A stretch of DNA of 64,000 nt. Origin: JACVRX01 sp046726315 (GTDB lineage: Bacteria > Actinomycetota > Actinomycetes > Jiangellales > Jiangellaceae). The notes beneath the pieces are model-generated. The model was not told where the DNA came from. It ran no database searches and was given only the letters and a program-made list of their open reading frames with translations. Of this stretch, positions 1 through 10,078 are shown piece by piece (the first letter of the stretch is position 1; every line of letters starts with the position of its first letter). The DNA is taken from assembly GCA_046726315.1 (NCBI GenBank), contig JBKPAG010000004.1, positions 1 through 64,000 of the forward strand. The letters run 5' to 3'. The position numbers and the translations under genes are program-made.

Positions 1-137
1 AGGCCGAACACCCAACACCGTCAAAGGATCACCGGGCCCAAACACGACGCCGACACCCACCCACCTGCCGAGCATCACCCCCCACGCCTCCGCGGCCCTG
101 TCCAGCGGCCCCACAAACGCCCTTATTCAGCAGTCTC
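1..137. other. Window-edge non-coding stretch
   Basis: No reading frame here continues a recognisable protein, and no tRNA fold or clear terminator was seen. It lies just downstream of the leftward uppP stop, so it may hold that operon's 3' untranslated end. Confidence 0.4.
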
Positions 138-1055
138 CTAGCCGCTGATTCGGCCGCCGCCGAGCAGCCCGAGGACCAGCAGGCCGAGCACGACGCGGTA
201 GATCACGAACGGCAGATACGAGCCACGTACCAGCCACCGCATCAGCCAGGCGATCACTGCGTACCCGACGACGAACGCCACAACCGTTGCGATCAGCAAC
301 GGGCCGATGCCGTACTCGCTGCCTTCCGCAAGAGCCGACGGCCATTCGAAAATCCCCGCACCGAGCACCGCCGGGATTGCCAACAGGAAAGCAAAGCGCG
401 CGCACGCGGCGCGCTCGTAACCGAGGAACAGGCCCATGCTGATCGCGGCGCCCGAGCGAGAGACACCGGGCACCAGCGCCAGCGCCTGAGCCGCCCCGAA
501 CGCGAACGCGTGCCGAAGCGTCAGCGCCTCGATCGGCCGGTTCTTCGCCCCGACCCGGTCAGCGATACCGAGGACTATTCCCATCAGGACCAGGGTGGTG
601 CCGACGATCCACAGTGATCGGAAGCTGCCCTCGATGACGCCCTTCAGGGCGATTCCACCGGCGATGATCGGTAGCGAGCCGGCGATGACATACCACCCCA
701 TCCGAGCGTCGTGTGGGTCCCAGTAGCGCCGTCGGTGTACCGCGGCGGTGTGGGCGCGGGCCGTGGTATTCGGGGCATCGACGTCGGCGGATGCGCCCGT
801 CGGGATGGCTCGAACTCTGCGCCCTCCGATCAGCGACAGAACCCATGCCCGAACGATCCGCCAGATGTCCGACGCGAAGTACAGGATCACCGCCGTCTCG
901 GTACCGATCTGAATCACCGCCGTGAAGGCTGCGCCTGGATCGTCCCAGCCGACCAGCTCCGGGAAGATCCGCAGGTGGGCGCTGGACGAGATCGGCAGGA
1001 ACTCGGTCATACCCTGCAGGACCCCAAGAACAACGGCCTGCAGCCAGTCGTTCAC
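138..1055 (-). CDS. uppP: Undecaprenyl-diphosphatase UppP (BacA family)
   Basis: Integral membrane phosphatase that recycles undecaprenyl pyrophosphate to the monophosphate carrier for peptidoglycan synthesis; overproduction gives bacitracin resistance in other bacteria. Visible family motifs are GMTEFLPISSSAHL near residues 15-28 and PGVSRSG in the second half, with several hydrophobic segments including a long C-terminal one. At 305 aa it is longer than the usual ~275. The excess is a charged, Ala/Arg-rich insertion at about residues 78-112, before the DARMGW segment. The start overlaps the stop of the upstream LLM oxidoreductase gene by 4 bp (ATGA), so the two are probably translated together. 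Family assignment is secure. Confidence 0.96.
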   Translation of the reverse strand: MNDWLQAVVLGVLQGMTEFLPISSSAHLRIFPELVGWDDPGAAFTAVIQIGTETAVILYFASDIWRIVRAWVLSLIGGRRVRAIPTGASADVDAPNTTARAHTAAVHRRRYWDPHDARMGWYVIAGSLPIIAGGIALKGVIEGSFRSLWIVGTTLVLMGIVLGIADRVGAKNRPIEALTLRHAFAFGAAQALALVPGVSRSGAAISMGLFLGYERAACARFAFLLAIPAVLGAGIFEWPSALAEGSEYGIGPLLIATVVAFVVGYAVIAWLMRWLVRGSYLPFVIYRVVLGLLVLGLLGGGRISG

Positions 1056-2110
1056 GGCGCATTCCCGGCCAGGCCAGCAGCCTCGACCGCGGCAGTGAGG
1101 TGCCGCAGGCTCTCGAGCTTCTGGTCGAGGTTGCCCGATGCGACGGTGACCGACAGAGTGGTTGTTCCGGCTTCGGCATAGGCGTGCAGACGGTCCCGGA
1201 TCCGCTCGACCGGACCGATCAAGGCCGTCTTGTCGACGAACTCAAAGGGCACTGCCGCGGCAGCTTCTCGCGGTTTGTGGTCCAGGAACAGGTCTTGCAC
1301 TCGAGCCGCCGCGTCGCCGAAGCCCATACGGACGGCCAGCTGGTTGTAGAAGTTCTGGGTGCGACTACCCATCCCGCCCAGATAGAGCGCCGCATACGCG
1401 CGCACCGGCTCGGCGCAGGTCTCGAGGTCGGTGCCTATCACCAGGGGAACACTCGGCACCACGTCGAATCCGGCCATCGACCGGTTCGTCGACGACCGCC
1501 CGCGGCGCACGTGATCGAGCGATTCCGCGGCATGTTCGGGGGCGAAGAAGATCGCTAGCCACCCGTCGGCGATCTCGCCGGTGAGCTGAAGGTTCTGGGG
1601 CCCGACGGCGGCGAGGTAGACCGGTATCTGTTGGCGAACTGGGTGCACAGTGAGCCGCAACGCCTTGCCAGCCCCGTGCGGCAGCGGCAACGTCCAGTGG
1701 TCGCCTTGATAGGTCACACTCTTCCGGTCAAGCGCGAGGCGCACGATTTCCACGTACTCGCGGGTTCGGCCCAGCGGCCGGCCAAAACGGACGCCGTGCC
1801 AGCCTTCTGACACCTGGGGTCCGGACACCCCGAGGCCGAGCCGGAACCGTCCACCTGATAGCGCGTCCAAGGTCGCCGCCGTCATCGCCGTACAGGCTGG
1901 CGTTCGGGCCGGGATCTGCATGACGGCGCTGCCCACGTCGATGTGCTCGGTGTGGGCGGCGACCCACGACAGCACGGTTGGCGCGTCGGACCCGTAGGCC
2001 TCAGCGGCCCAGACGACGGAAAACCCCAGCCGGTCGGCCGCTTTTACCAATGCCATGGTGTCGCGGCCGGCGCCCGCGCTCCAGTAGCCCAAGTTGAGCC
2101 CGAGCCGCAT
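1052..2110 (-). CDS. LLM-class (probably F420-dependent) oxidoreductase
   Basis: Luciferase-like monooxygenase-fold TIM barrel of 352 aa. Seen: N-terminal MRLGLNLGYW, the AADRLGFSVVWAAEAYGSD block, LDALSGGRFRLGLGVSGPQV and DGWLAIFF, all usual in actinobacterial F420-dependent members. The substrate cannot be inferred. The gene is followed by uppP with a 4-bp overlap. Its start faces the aldo/keto reductase on the other strand across about 100 bp, so this gap probably carries divergent promoters. The cofactor call rests on family knowledge: in Actinomycetota most such proteins use F420 rather than FMN. Confidence 0.9.
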   Translation of the reverse strand: MRLGLNLGYWSAGAGRDTMALVKAADRLGFSVVWAAEAYGSDAPTVLSWVAAHTEHIDVGSAVMQIPARTPACTAMTAATLDALSGGRFRLGLGVSGPQVSEGWHGVRFGRPLGRTREYVEIVRLALDRKSVTYQGDHWTLPLPHGAGKALRLTVHPVRQQIPVYLAAVGPQNLQLTGEIADGWLAIFFAPEHAAESLDHVRRGRSSTNRSMAGFDVVPSVPLVIGTDLETCAEPVRAYAALYLGGMGSRTQNFYNQLAVRMGFGDAAARVQDLFLDHKPREAAAAVPFEFVDKTALIGPVERIRDRLHAYAEAGTTTLSVTVASGNLDQKLESLRHLTAAVEAAGLAGNAP

Positions 2111-2213
2111 CGCCGCCTCCCGTGGTGTCGGCGCGCGAGCCTACCGGCGGGCCTGCTTCGATCCAGCGGCCGGTCGTTGCCCGCGACGTCGCCGTCGTCG
2201 CTACTCTCCCGTC

Positions 2214-3188
2214 GTGCAGCAGCGACGGCTCGGCCGCAGCGGGCTCAAGGTATCCCGGCTCGGCCTGGGCACCAAGACGTGGGGCCGCGACACCGACCAA
2301 CACGAGGCCCGTGACCAACTCGAGGCGTTCGCCGAAGCTGGCGGCACCTTGGTGGACACCGCGGCGTCGTACGGTGACGGCCAGGCCGAGCGGGTTCTTG
2401 GTGACCTGCTCGAGAAGGTCGTGCCGCGGGCCGATCTCGTCATCGCTACCAAAGCCGGCGTCTCCCGGGTGACCGGCCGGCGAGTTGTGGACGTGTCGCG
2501 CAAGGCTCTGCTCGATCAGCTCGACGCATCCCTCGATCGGCTGGACAGCGAGTACGTCGACCTCTGGCAAATCCACACCTGGAGCGACGAGGTTCCCGTG
2601 GAAGAGACCCTCGGGGCGTTGGATTACGCCGTCTCGACTGGCCGGACGCGGTACGCCGGGGTATCCAACTTCGGCGGCTGGCAGACGGGATACGCCGTGG
2701 CGTACCAGAGCACCGCCGCTTCGCGCGCACCGGTGGTCTCCACTCAGGTGGAGTACTCGCTCGTACAGCGAGGGGTGGAGCGTGAGGTCCTGCCCGCTGC
2801 GGCCGCACTGGGCCTCGGTGTGTTGGCCTGGTCCCCATTGGGACGTGGGGTCCTGACCGGCAAGTACCGGAGCGGAACGCCCGCGGATTCCCGGGCCGCA
2901 TCGCCGCACCTGGCCGCGTTCGTCGAGACCTACCTTGACCAGCGGTCCCGACGGGTAGTCGAGGCAGTGTCGACCGCGGCCGAAGGCCTGCGGGTCCAGC
3001 CGCTGGAGGTCGCGCTCGCCTGGGTTCGTGACGCTCCCGCCGTCACGGCAGCGATCGTTGGAGCGCGGACAGCGGCGCAGCTTCGTGGCGTTTTGGCCGC
3101 GGAGGATCTCAGCTTGCCCGACGAGATCCGCATCGCGCTGGACGAAGTTTCCGCGCCCCCACTCGGGTATCCGGAACGTCACGGCTGA
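2214..3188 (+). CDS. Aldo/keto reductase
   Basis: NAD(P)H-dependent AKR-superfamily TIM barrel, 324 aa from the GTG at 2214. That start places the family N terminus (RLGRSGLKVSRLGLGTKTWG) directly after the start codon; the open frame extends further upstream but encodes Arg/Ala-rich sequence without homology. Seen: the catalytic-region DTAASYGDGQAERVLG (Asp, Tyr), then the TKAGVSRVTGRR strand (Lys) and WSPLGRGVLTGKY. Closest in style to the YdhF/Kv-beta-like general reductases. The substrate is unknown. A small DUF5703 gene follows after 3 bp, probably in the same transcript. Confidence 0.92.
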   Translation: MQQRRLGRSGLKVSRLGLGTKTWGRDTDQHEARDQLEAFAEAGGTLVDTAASYGDGQAERVLGDLLEKVVPRADLVIATKAGVSRVTGRRVVDVSRKALLDQLDASLDRLDSEYVDLWQIHTWSDEVPVEETLGALDYAVSTGRTRYAGVSNFGGWQTGYAVAYQSTAASRAPVVSTQVEYSLVQRGVEREVLPAAAALGLGVLAWSPLGRGVLTGKYRSGTPADSRAASPHLAAFVETYLDQRSRRVVEAVSTAAEGLRVQPLEVALAWVRDAPAVTAAIVGARTAAQLRGVLAAEDLSLPDEIRIALDEVSAPPLGYPERHG

Positions 3189-3191
3189 TCG

Positions 3192-3425
3192 GTGCCATGG
3201 CACGATGTGCGGGTGTTGTCAGCGCCGGTGGTGAAGCGCACTCGCGAGTACGAGTTCCACGACCTGGTGCTGCCACGTGGACTCTCGCGCGGCGCCGCCC
3301 GCCGAGTGCTCACCGATCACGCTGAGTACGGCCGTTGGGAGCTAGCCCGCTTGCGCATGTTTCCCGACGGAACCAGAAAGGTGACCCTTCGCCGCCGGAT
3401 CCTGCGCATTGCCCGCACTCGCTGA
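3192..3425 (+). CDS. DUF5703 family small protein
   Basis: Short basic protein of up to 77 aa. The block REYEFHDLVLPRG followed by RVLTDHAEYGRWELARLR and a terminal basic stretch matches my recollection of DUF5703, a small family of unknown function in actinobacteria. The ATG at 3192 is possible, but family members start close to the EYEF segment, so the GTG at 3231 (about 64 aa) is an equally good start; no strong ribosome binding site decides it. It sits 3 bp after the aldo/keto reductase stop, suggesting co-transcription. Confidence 0.75.
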   Translation: MPWHDVRVLSAPVVKRTREYEFHDLVLPRGLSRGAARRVLTDHAEYGRWELARLRMFPDGTRKVTLRRRILRIARTR

Positions 3426-3429
3426 CCCT

Positions 3430-3886
3430 GGTTGTCCACAGGGGGCTACCTGATCTTGGGGTTGCTGCAGGGCTTCTTACCGCTCGACAGCTTCAGTCGG
3501 CTGCCTGGATTCGGCTGGTGCGAAACGTCTCCGTGCATCGCAACCTTCGAGCAAACGGGCCTGGTCCGCGCGTAGGCGTTCTCGCTTGTCTTGCGGCCCG
3601 GCGCTGTCGTTGCCGGCGTAACAGCAGCCTGATGCTCACCGCTGCTGGCCAGGAGTCCGGCAGACCCGAACGGCGTCAACGCGCCGGTATACACAGGCAA
3701 CCGATGATTCTGTGTGGTTACCCCGACCTGGTCATCATGGTCGGGTACTCGGTCGTTGGGCTTGAATACGACGGCGCGTACCACGAGACGAATGAGCAGC
3801 CACAAGCTGACAACCGTCGGGAGAACCGGCTTGCACTTGCCGGTCTGCCGCTATTTCGCTACGGCGCGTATTCGTTTGCACGCTAG
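3430..3886 (+). pseudogene. Relic of a DUF559/AbiEi-like domain protein
   Basis: The frame contains two separated pieces of a family of about 280-300 aa common in actinobacteria. An N-terminal piece (AGLLTARQLQSAAWIRLVRNV, about 3464-3530) resembles the AbiEi-like 'reLrsaaWrrLfrgVy' block. A C-terminal piece (VVGLEYDGAYHETNEQ onward, about 3746-3880) resembles the DUF559 vsr-like nuclease core. The expected middle third is missing and the sequence between the pieces is unrelated. No start codon with a ribosome binding site precedes the first piece. I infer a decayed gene with an internal deletion; such proteins have no established function. Confidence 0.55.
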
Positions 3887-3976
3887 CGCAACCTGATGGT
3901 CTCCGAAATCAGCGCGATGACCGGTCTGCGGGCCTTCTGCCCGCTTGACCCAGGTTATGTGGACCGCGCGGTCGGG

Positions 3977-5302
3977 TCAGGCGAGGTCGAGGAAGCGGTC
4001 GAGCACCCGGGCGCCGAATCGAAGGCCGTCGATGGGGACCCTCTCGTCCACCCCGTGGAACATGCCGGCGAAATCGAGCTCCGCCGGAAGACGAAGCGGC
4101 GAGAAGCCGAAGCCGCGGATGCCCAGACCGCTGAACGCCTTCGCGTCGGTCCCGCCGGACATGCAGTACGGAACCAGGCGGGCGGATGGATCCTCAGCAC
4201 GCAGGGCGGCGCTCATCGCATCGACGAGGCCGCCGGAGAATTCGGTTTCCAGCGCGATGTCGGAAACCATACTGTCGCGGAGTACCCGCGGGCCGAGCAC
4301 GTCGTCGAGGGTCGCCAGGAACTCCTCCCGGTAGCCCGGCAGAAAGCGCCCGTCGACATACGCCTCTGCGCGGCCGGGGACAACATTGTGCTTGTATCCG
4401 GCGCGCAACATCGTCGGATTGGCGGTATTGCGCATCGTAGCCACGGTGATCTTCGCGATCGGCCCAAGGATCCGGAACAGCTGCGCAGGATCGGCCGGGT
4501 CCAGGTCGACCCCATACGCGTCGGAAGCGGCGTCGAGAAACGTCCGGACTGTCGCGGTGAGACGCACCGGCCATTCGTATCGACCGAGCCGGGCTACGGC
4601 CTCGGCCAGCTCGGACACGGCATTATCATTGTTGATCATCGACCCGTGTCCGGCAGTGCCCTCGACGGTCAACCGCATCCACTCGATGCCCTTCTCCGCC
4701 GTCTCGATGGGGTACAACCGCAGATCGTCCCGAACGGTGAGGCTGAAGCCACCGACCTCGCTGATGCCCTCGGTACATCCTTCGAACTGCTCCGGGTGGT
4801 GATCGGCAACCCAGTGGCTGCCCAGCACCCCGCCGGCCTCCTCGTCGGCCAGGAAGCACACCACGAGCGGCCGGCGGGGGCGGCGGCCGGTCCGCAACCG
4901 GTCTCGGACGACGGCCAGGATCATCGCGTCCATGTCCTTCATATCGATCGCCCCACGGCCCCAGAGACAGCCCTGGGCGATCTCGCCCGAGAACGGATCA
5001 TGGGTCCAATCGGCAGCGTCGGCTGGAACGACGTCGAGATGGCCGTGCACCAGCAGCGCGTCGGATCGGTCCGGATCAGCGCCGTCGACCCTGGTCACGA
5101 CGGTCGTGCGACCCGGTTCGGACTCGAACATTTCCGGCTCGAGACCTACCTCGGCGAGCTTCTCGGCGACGAACTCGGCCGCCTTCCGCTCGCCTGGTCC
5201 GGACCCGTCGCCGTGGTTGACCGAGTCGATCCGGATCAGGTCCCGGCACAGTTCGACGACCTCATGGTCGGGGCCGACGGACGTCTCTGTCACGTTGCTC
5301 AT
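3977..5302 (-). CDS. M20 family metallopeptidase (ArgE/DapE/CPG2-like)
   Basis: Zinc-dependent amidohydrolase/peptidase of 441 aa. Start chosen at the ATG giving MSNVTETSVGPDHEVVELC; upstream extension of the frame overlaps the neighbouring gene and has no homology. Seen: LLVHGHLDVVPAD (metal-binding His and catalytic Asp), WGRGAIDMKDMDA (bridging Asp), CFLADEEAGG (catalytic Glu, metal-binding Glu) and a dimerisation-domain HGSM motif. The C-terminal metal His is likely in the GMFHGVDERVP segment. The substrate is unknown. It lies 25 bp downstream of a gamma-glutamyl hydrolase-like gene on the same strand, suggesting a peptide or glutamyl-conjugate catabolic pair. Confidence 0.93.
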   Translation of the reverse strand: MSNVTETSVGPDHEVVELCRDLIRIDSVNHGDGSGPGERKAAEFVAEKLAEVGLEPEMFESEPGRTTVVTRVDGADPDRSDALLVHGHLDVVPADAADWTHDPFSGEIAQGCLWGRGAIDMKDMDAMILAVVRDRLRTGRRPRRPLVVCFLADEEAGGVLGSHWVADHHPEQFEGCTEGISEVGGFSLTVRDDLRLYPIETAEKGIEWMRLTVEGTAGHGSMINNDNAVSELAEAVARLGRYEWPVRLTATVRTFLDAASDAYGVDLDPADPAQLFRILGPIAKITVATMRNTANPTMLRAGYKHNVVPGRAEAYVDGRFLPGYREEFLATLDDVLGPRVLRDSMVSDIALETEFSGGLVDAMSAALRAEDPSARLVPYCMSGGTDAKAFSGLGIRGFGFSPLRLPAELDFAGMFHGVDERVPIDGLRFGARVLDRFLDLA

Positions 5303-5327
5303 ACTGCCCTCGTTGCATGATCGCCGA

Positions 5328-6095
5328 TCAAGCTCGACCCTTCCGGAAGGTGCGGGCAGCCCAGACCAACGCCTCGAACAGCTCGATCTGACCGTCGAAC
5401 TCGGGATGCCACAGCACACCGAGGTAGAAGTCCCGATCCGGGTCCTCCACCGCCTCGAGAGTGCCGTCAGGGGCATGCGCTGCGGCGACAAGACCGCGGC
5501 CAGGGTGGGCCGGGGCCTGATGGTGATACGACGAGACCGCCCGCACAGCGCCGATGATCGAGGCCAACTGGCTTCCCTCGACGACTGTGATGTCGTGCTG
5601 AACGTACTGGCCCGGCGCCCCCTGGTGAACGGTTTCCCCACCGGCTTTCGGGTCCACATCCGGCAAATGCTGGTCCAAGACGGCGCCCCGAGCGACGCAG
5701 ATCAGCTCGACTCCGCGGCAGATCCCGAGAACCGGCAGATCTTGCTTCTCGGCTTCGGCCAGCAGCGCGAGCTCACCGGCGTCCCGATCGGGCTTGGTCC
5801 TCAGCGTCTCAGGGTGCTGCTGCCGGCCATAGCGTTCGGCGTCGATGTCGGCGCCACCGGAGAAAATCAGGCCGTCGAGCGCCGCAACAGTCTCCTCGGC
5901 ACCCTCGGTCATTGGCGGAACGAGCACCGGTCGCCCGTCCGCCCGGTCGACGGCGTCCACATAGACCGCGGGCACCAGTACCGCCCGCCGTTCCCACATG
6001 CCCCACCGAGCAAGCTCGAAATCGCAGGTAATGCCGATGACCGGTCTGTCGACGGGCGCGGGTCGTGGCGCAGCCGCCGGCTCGGAGGTAGTCAT
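5328..6095 (-). CDS. Gamma-glutamyl-gamma-aminobutyrate hydrolase family protein (peptidase C26)
   Basis: Class-I glutamine-amidotransferase-like hydrolase of 255 aa. Seen: RPVIGITCDFE at the N terminus, LIFSGGADIDAERYG, the nucleophile elbow VLGICRGVELI with the catalytic Cys, and a C-terminal GVLWHPEFD carrying the His. Relatives such as E. coli PuuD cleave gamma-glutamyl-GABA, but other substrates are possible. It precedes the M20 peptidase by 25 bp on the same strand. The neighbourhood holds no putrescine pathway, so PuuD function is not assumed. Confidence 0.9.
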   Translation of the reverse strand: MTTSEPAAAPRPAPVDRPVIGITCDFELARWGMWERRAVLVPAVYVDAVDRADGRPVLVPPMTEGAEETVAALDGLIFSGGADIDAERYGRQQHPETLRTKPDRDAGELALLAEAEKQDLPVLGICRGVELICVARGAVLDQHLPDVDPKAGGETVHQGAPGQYVQHDITVVEGSQLASIIGAVRAVSSYHHQAPAHPGRGLVAAAHAPDGTLEAVEDPDRDFYLGVLWHPEFDGQIELFEALVWAARTFRKGRA

Positions 6096-6187
6096 CTCAG
6101 CCCGAACCGTACCGCCAGGTGAATTCGATGTGGGAGCCGAACCGAGCCGGGATGCCTCCCTTCCGGTGTTACCGGCGCGTGCCAGCG

Positions 6188-7099
6188 TTACTGGTCGGTG
6201 ATCACGGGGTCGGAGCTCGGAGCCAGTTGTGAATCGTCTGTCAGAACCGGGTCGGACGCCGTGTCGCCGCCCGCGGCCGCCTGCCTATCGGCCGGCGGCA
6301 CGGGATCCGGTGGCGGCGGTGGTTCCGTTGGCGTCTCCTCCGGTGATGGCGACGGGGTCGGAGTGGGGGTTGGCTCCGGCGCAGGAGTCGCCGACGGGTC
6401 CGGTGGAGGCGGCGGCGGCGGATCGGTGGGTACGACGACAGGCTCCGGATCGGGCGACGGCTCGGGCATCGCAGATGCGCTGGGCAGCGGGCTGACTATG
6501 AGCCCAGACAGCGCTCCGTCAACGGGGTATGGCGGTGGGCTTACGACGCCGACCGGCGCGATGAGGTTGTCGTCCACCTTCGTCGCCTGATCCACATTCC
6601 CCTTCGAGGTCACCCGCTCATCGGGGAACTCGATTGGCGTCACGAACTCCACGGCGGCCTCAACGCTGTCCACGGCGGTCTCGACAGCCACATCGACGCT
6701 CGGTACGGCGGTCTCCACGGCCGTTTCGACGCTCGCCTGCACTGCATCGGGCAACTCGCCGGCAGCGGCGGCTGCCCCGCTCAGGCCGGTCAAGCCAGCG
6801 GCGACTCCCGCGGCGAGCTTGATGCGCAGACTCATGCCGGCCAGCCTCGATGCGGCCACGTGCCAGCGTGTCGAGGGCTGCCGTCGAATACCTCCGCACC
6901 CTCCCCTGGCCATGAACTCGGCCAGCTCATGGCTGGGCCGAACCGGTTGCCGGGCGGTCTCCCGGAGCACGCTGACGACGCTAGCCAGTGCGTGCAGGTC
7001 CGACGGAACGAGGCGTCCTTCGATAACAGCCTCGACCGACGCGTCGTCGAGCAGGCGTTGAGTAGGCATCTCGCCTATGTGATCGCCCGAGTGGCTCAC
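6188..7099 (-). CDS. Membrane-anchored anti-sigma-like protein with Pro-rich extracellular tail
   Basis: 303 aa from a GTG that overlaps the stop of the sigma gene as GTGA (7096-7099), so the two are translationally coupled. Order: a cytoplasmic helical segment (about 1-75; IEGRLVPSDLHALASVV, then SHELAEFM), one transmembrane helix (about 85-108; MSLRIKLAAGVAAGLTGLSG) ending in an Ala-rich stretch and LPDAVQ, then a repeated Val/Glu/Thr-rich region (ETAVETAVPSV-type) and a long Pro/Thr/Ser/Asp-rich tail. This layout is common beside ECF sigma genes in actinobacteria. No HxxxCxxC zinc motif is visible, so it is not a ZAS-type factor. Function inferred from position and layout. Confidence 0.75.
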   Translation of the reverse strand: MSHSGDHIGEMPTQRLLDDASVEAVIEGRLVPSDLHALASVVSVLRETARQPVRPSHELAEFMARGGCGGIRRQPSTRWHVAASRLAGMSLRIKLAAGVAAGLTGLSGAAAAAGELPDAVQASVETAVETAVPSVDVAVETAVDSVEAAVEFVTPIEFPDERVTSKGNVDQATKVDDNLIAPVGVVSPPPYPVDGALSGLIVSPLPSASAMPEPSPDPEPVVVPTDPPPPPPPDPSATPAPEPTPTPTPSPSPEETPTEPPPPPDPVPPADRQAAAGGDTASDPVLTDDSQLAPSSDPVITDQ

Positions 7100-7709
7100 A
7101 GGGGTACGCCTTCTTTCTCCAATTGTTGGCGAAGCGAGCTCAGGGCTCTCCACTGAAGAGCCTTCACCGCCGCGGTGGACTTGCCGACGAGGGCTGCAAC
7201 CTGTTCGACGGTGAGGTCGCCGACGACCCTGAGGACGAGCACATCGCGCTGGTCGACCGACAAGTCCGCGCACCATTCGACGACCCGCTTACCGCCGAGG
7301 ACATCGAGGGCGTCGGCCTCGACGTCACCGCCGGTCTGGTCGAACGCGGCGAGATCACCAGCCGGGGACCAGCGGCGGCGCGCGAGCCGTCGTCGCTCGT
7401 CGATCAACTTGCGGTGAGCGATCGTGAACACCCAGAAGCGAACTCCGTCTCCGTGCCGTTGAACGAGCCGATTCCGGTGAATGCACCGAGGAAGACCTCA
7501 CTGGTGACATCGTCTGGTTCAGCCGCACCCTGCACCCGCAGATACCCGCCGACGACGGGCGCGAGGTCTGCGTAGAGGCGCTCGAACGCCCACGGCGCGC
7601 CAACGTGCGCCGCGTCCAGAACGCCCGGAAACCCGCCGCCGATCGCCAGTCCGGGCCTCCGTCGGTTGCAAAAGTTATCGCTCGTGGCGGCCGAAAGGAT
7701 ACGGCCCAA
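7096..7709 (-). pseudogene. ECF RNA polymerase sigma factor, interrupted by a frameshift
   Basis: Sigma-70 family extracytoplasmic-function factor split between two frames. The upstream frame carries region 2 (FERLYADLAPVVGGYL, then PDDVTSEVFLGAFTG). The downstream frame carries the end of region 2 (VRFWVFTIAHRKLIDERRR) and the region 4 helix-turn-helix (VDQRDVLVLRVVGDLTVEQV). Adding one base at about 7439-7440 would restore EFRFWVFTIAHR, the family's expected junction, so a single-base deletion is the simplest explanation. The upstream frame ends at 7404. The TTG at 7709 is the furthest possible start, and other starts are possible. The coupled anti-sigma gene is intact. Real decay, sequencing error or recoding cannot be separated here. 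Confidence 0.8.
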
Positions 7710-7846
7710 ATCTGCTGAACTTTCCGCGCGGTTTTCAGGCAGCGGTGTAGTCGACCCACAGCCGCTGGGTGCGACAGGCTAGCCCAATCCCGCGGCATGC
7801 GGAACCGGATTGAACACGACGTCGGTCTGCAGGGGGCTGCCGCGGT

Positions 7847-7882
7847 CGGCCGCACGGCGACAGGGGGGCCGCCGTGCGGCCG
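7847..7882. promoter_or_regulatory. Strong GC-rich stem-loop in the divergent intergenic region
   Basis: Perfect 13-bp inverted repeat: cggccgcacggcg (7847-7859) and cgccgtgcggccg (7870-7882), with a 10-base loop. It lies about 100 bp before the response regulator start. No T-run follows, so it is not a typical intrinsic terminator; it may be a 5' leader structure or an operator. Confidence 0.5.
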
Positions 7883-7984
7883 AATTACGTCCAGGCGGAC
7901 CGTCGGACTGGCATCCCTGAACCCCCTTCAGCGCATATTCAGCTCGGCCGCGTCAAGATGTGCGGTGAGGACGGTGAATGCTGG

Positions 7985-8651
7985 ATGCGCATCCTGGTGA
8001 TCGACGACGAGGAGCGGCTGGTCGCCGGCCTGCGGACCGGCCTCGAGGCCGAGGGCTTCGCCGTCGACGTTGCCCTCGATGGAGTCGATGGTCTGTGGCT
8101 CGCCCGCGAGCAGCCGCACGACGCGATCGTCCTGGACATCATGTTGCCTGGGCTCAATGGGTATCGGATCTGCCGGCAACTACGCGACGACGGGATCTGG
8201 ACACCAATCCTCATGCTGACGGCCAAGGACGGGAACTGGGACCAGGTAGAGGCGCTGGACACCGGCGCGGACGACTACTTGACCAAGCCCTTCTCCAATG
8301 CGGTGCTCGTCGCCCGCCTGCGCGCACTATTGCGCCGCGGCGCTCGCGAGCGGCCAACGATCCTCACCGCAGGAGACTTGACGCTGGATCCCGCTGCCCG
8401 TCGGGCCTGGCGTGGCGAAACCGAGGTCGCCCTCACGGCACGAGAGATCTCGTTGCTGGAGTTCCTGCTTCGTCGGCGCGGCGAGGTCGTCTCCAAGCGC
8501 GAGATCCTGGCCCACGTGTGGGACTTCGACTTCGAGGGCGACCCGAACATCGTCGAGGTGTACATCGGGCACCTCCGGCGCAAACTCGACCGGCCATTCG
8601 GCCGGGCCGCGATCGAGACGATTCGCGGCGCGGGATACCGGCTGGCTGCTG

Positions 8652-8662
<11 letters not shown>
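7985..8662 (+). CDS. OmpR-family two-component response regulator
   Basis: 225 aa from the ATG at 7985 (MRILVIDDEE); longer upstream readings have no homology. Receiver domain about 1-115 with acidic pair D7/D8, phospho-acceptor D51 in IVLDIMLPGLNGY and K101 in DDYLTKPF. C-terminal winged-helix DNA-binding domain about 130-222 (LTAREISLLEFLLRR, then VEVYIGHLRRKLD and IRGAGYRLA). The kinase gene starts 11 bp inside this gene's end, so both proteins are made from one transcript. Target genes are unknown; the layout resembles PrrA/MprA/TcrA-type actinobacterial systems. Confidence 0.95.
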
Positions 8663-10052
<1,390 letters not shown>

Positions 10053-10078
10053 GGGCAGCGACCCCAATGTGCGCGTCT

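Noticed and set aside
2001..3203. 400-codon leftward open frame opposite the aldo/keto reductase
   Set aside because: Low-complexity shadow; the rightward frame has AKR catalytic motifs.
3896..5320. Long rightward open frame opposite the M20 peptidase
   Set aside because: It mirrors the M20 gene's codons, has no family motifs, and the leftward frame carries all zinc-binding residues.
4932..6122. Long rightward open frame across the M20/C26 junction
   Set aside because: Antisense shadow of two well-supported leftward genes in high-GC DNA.
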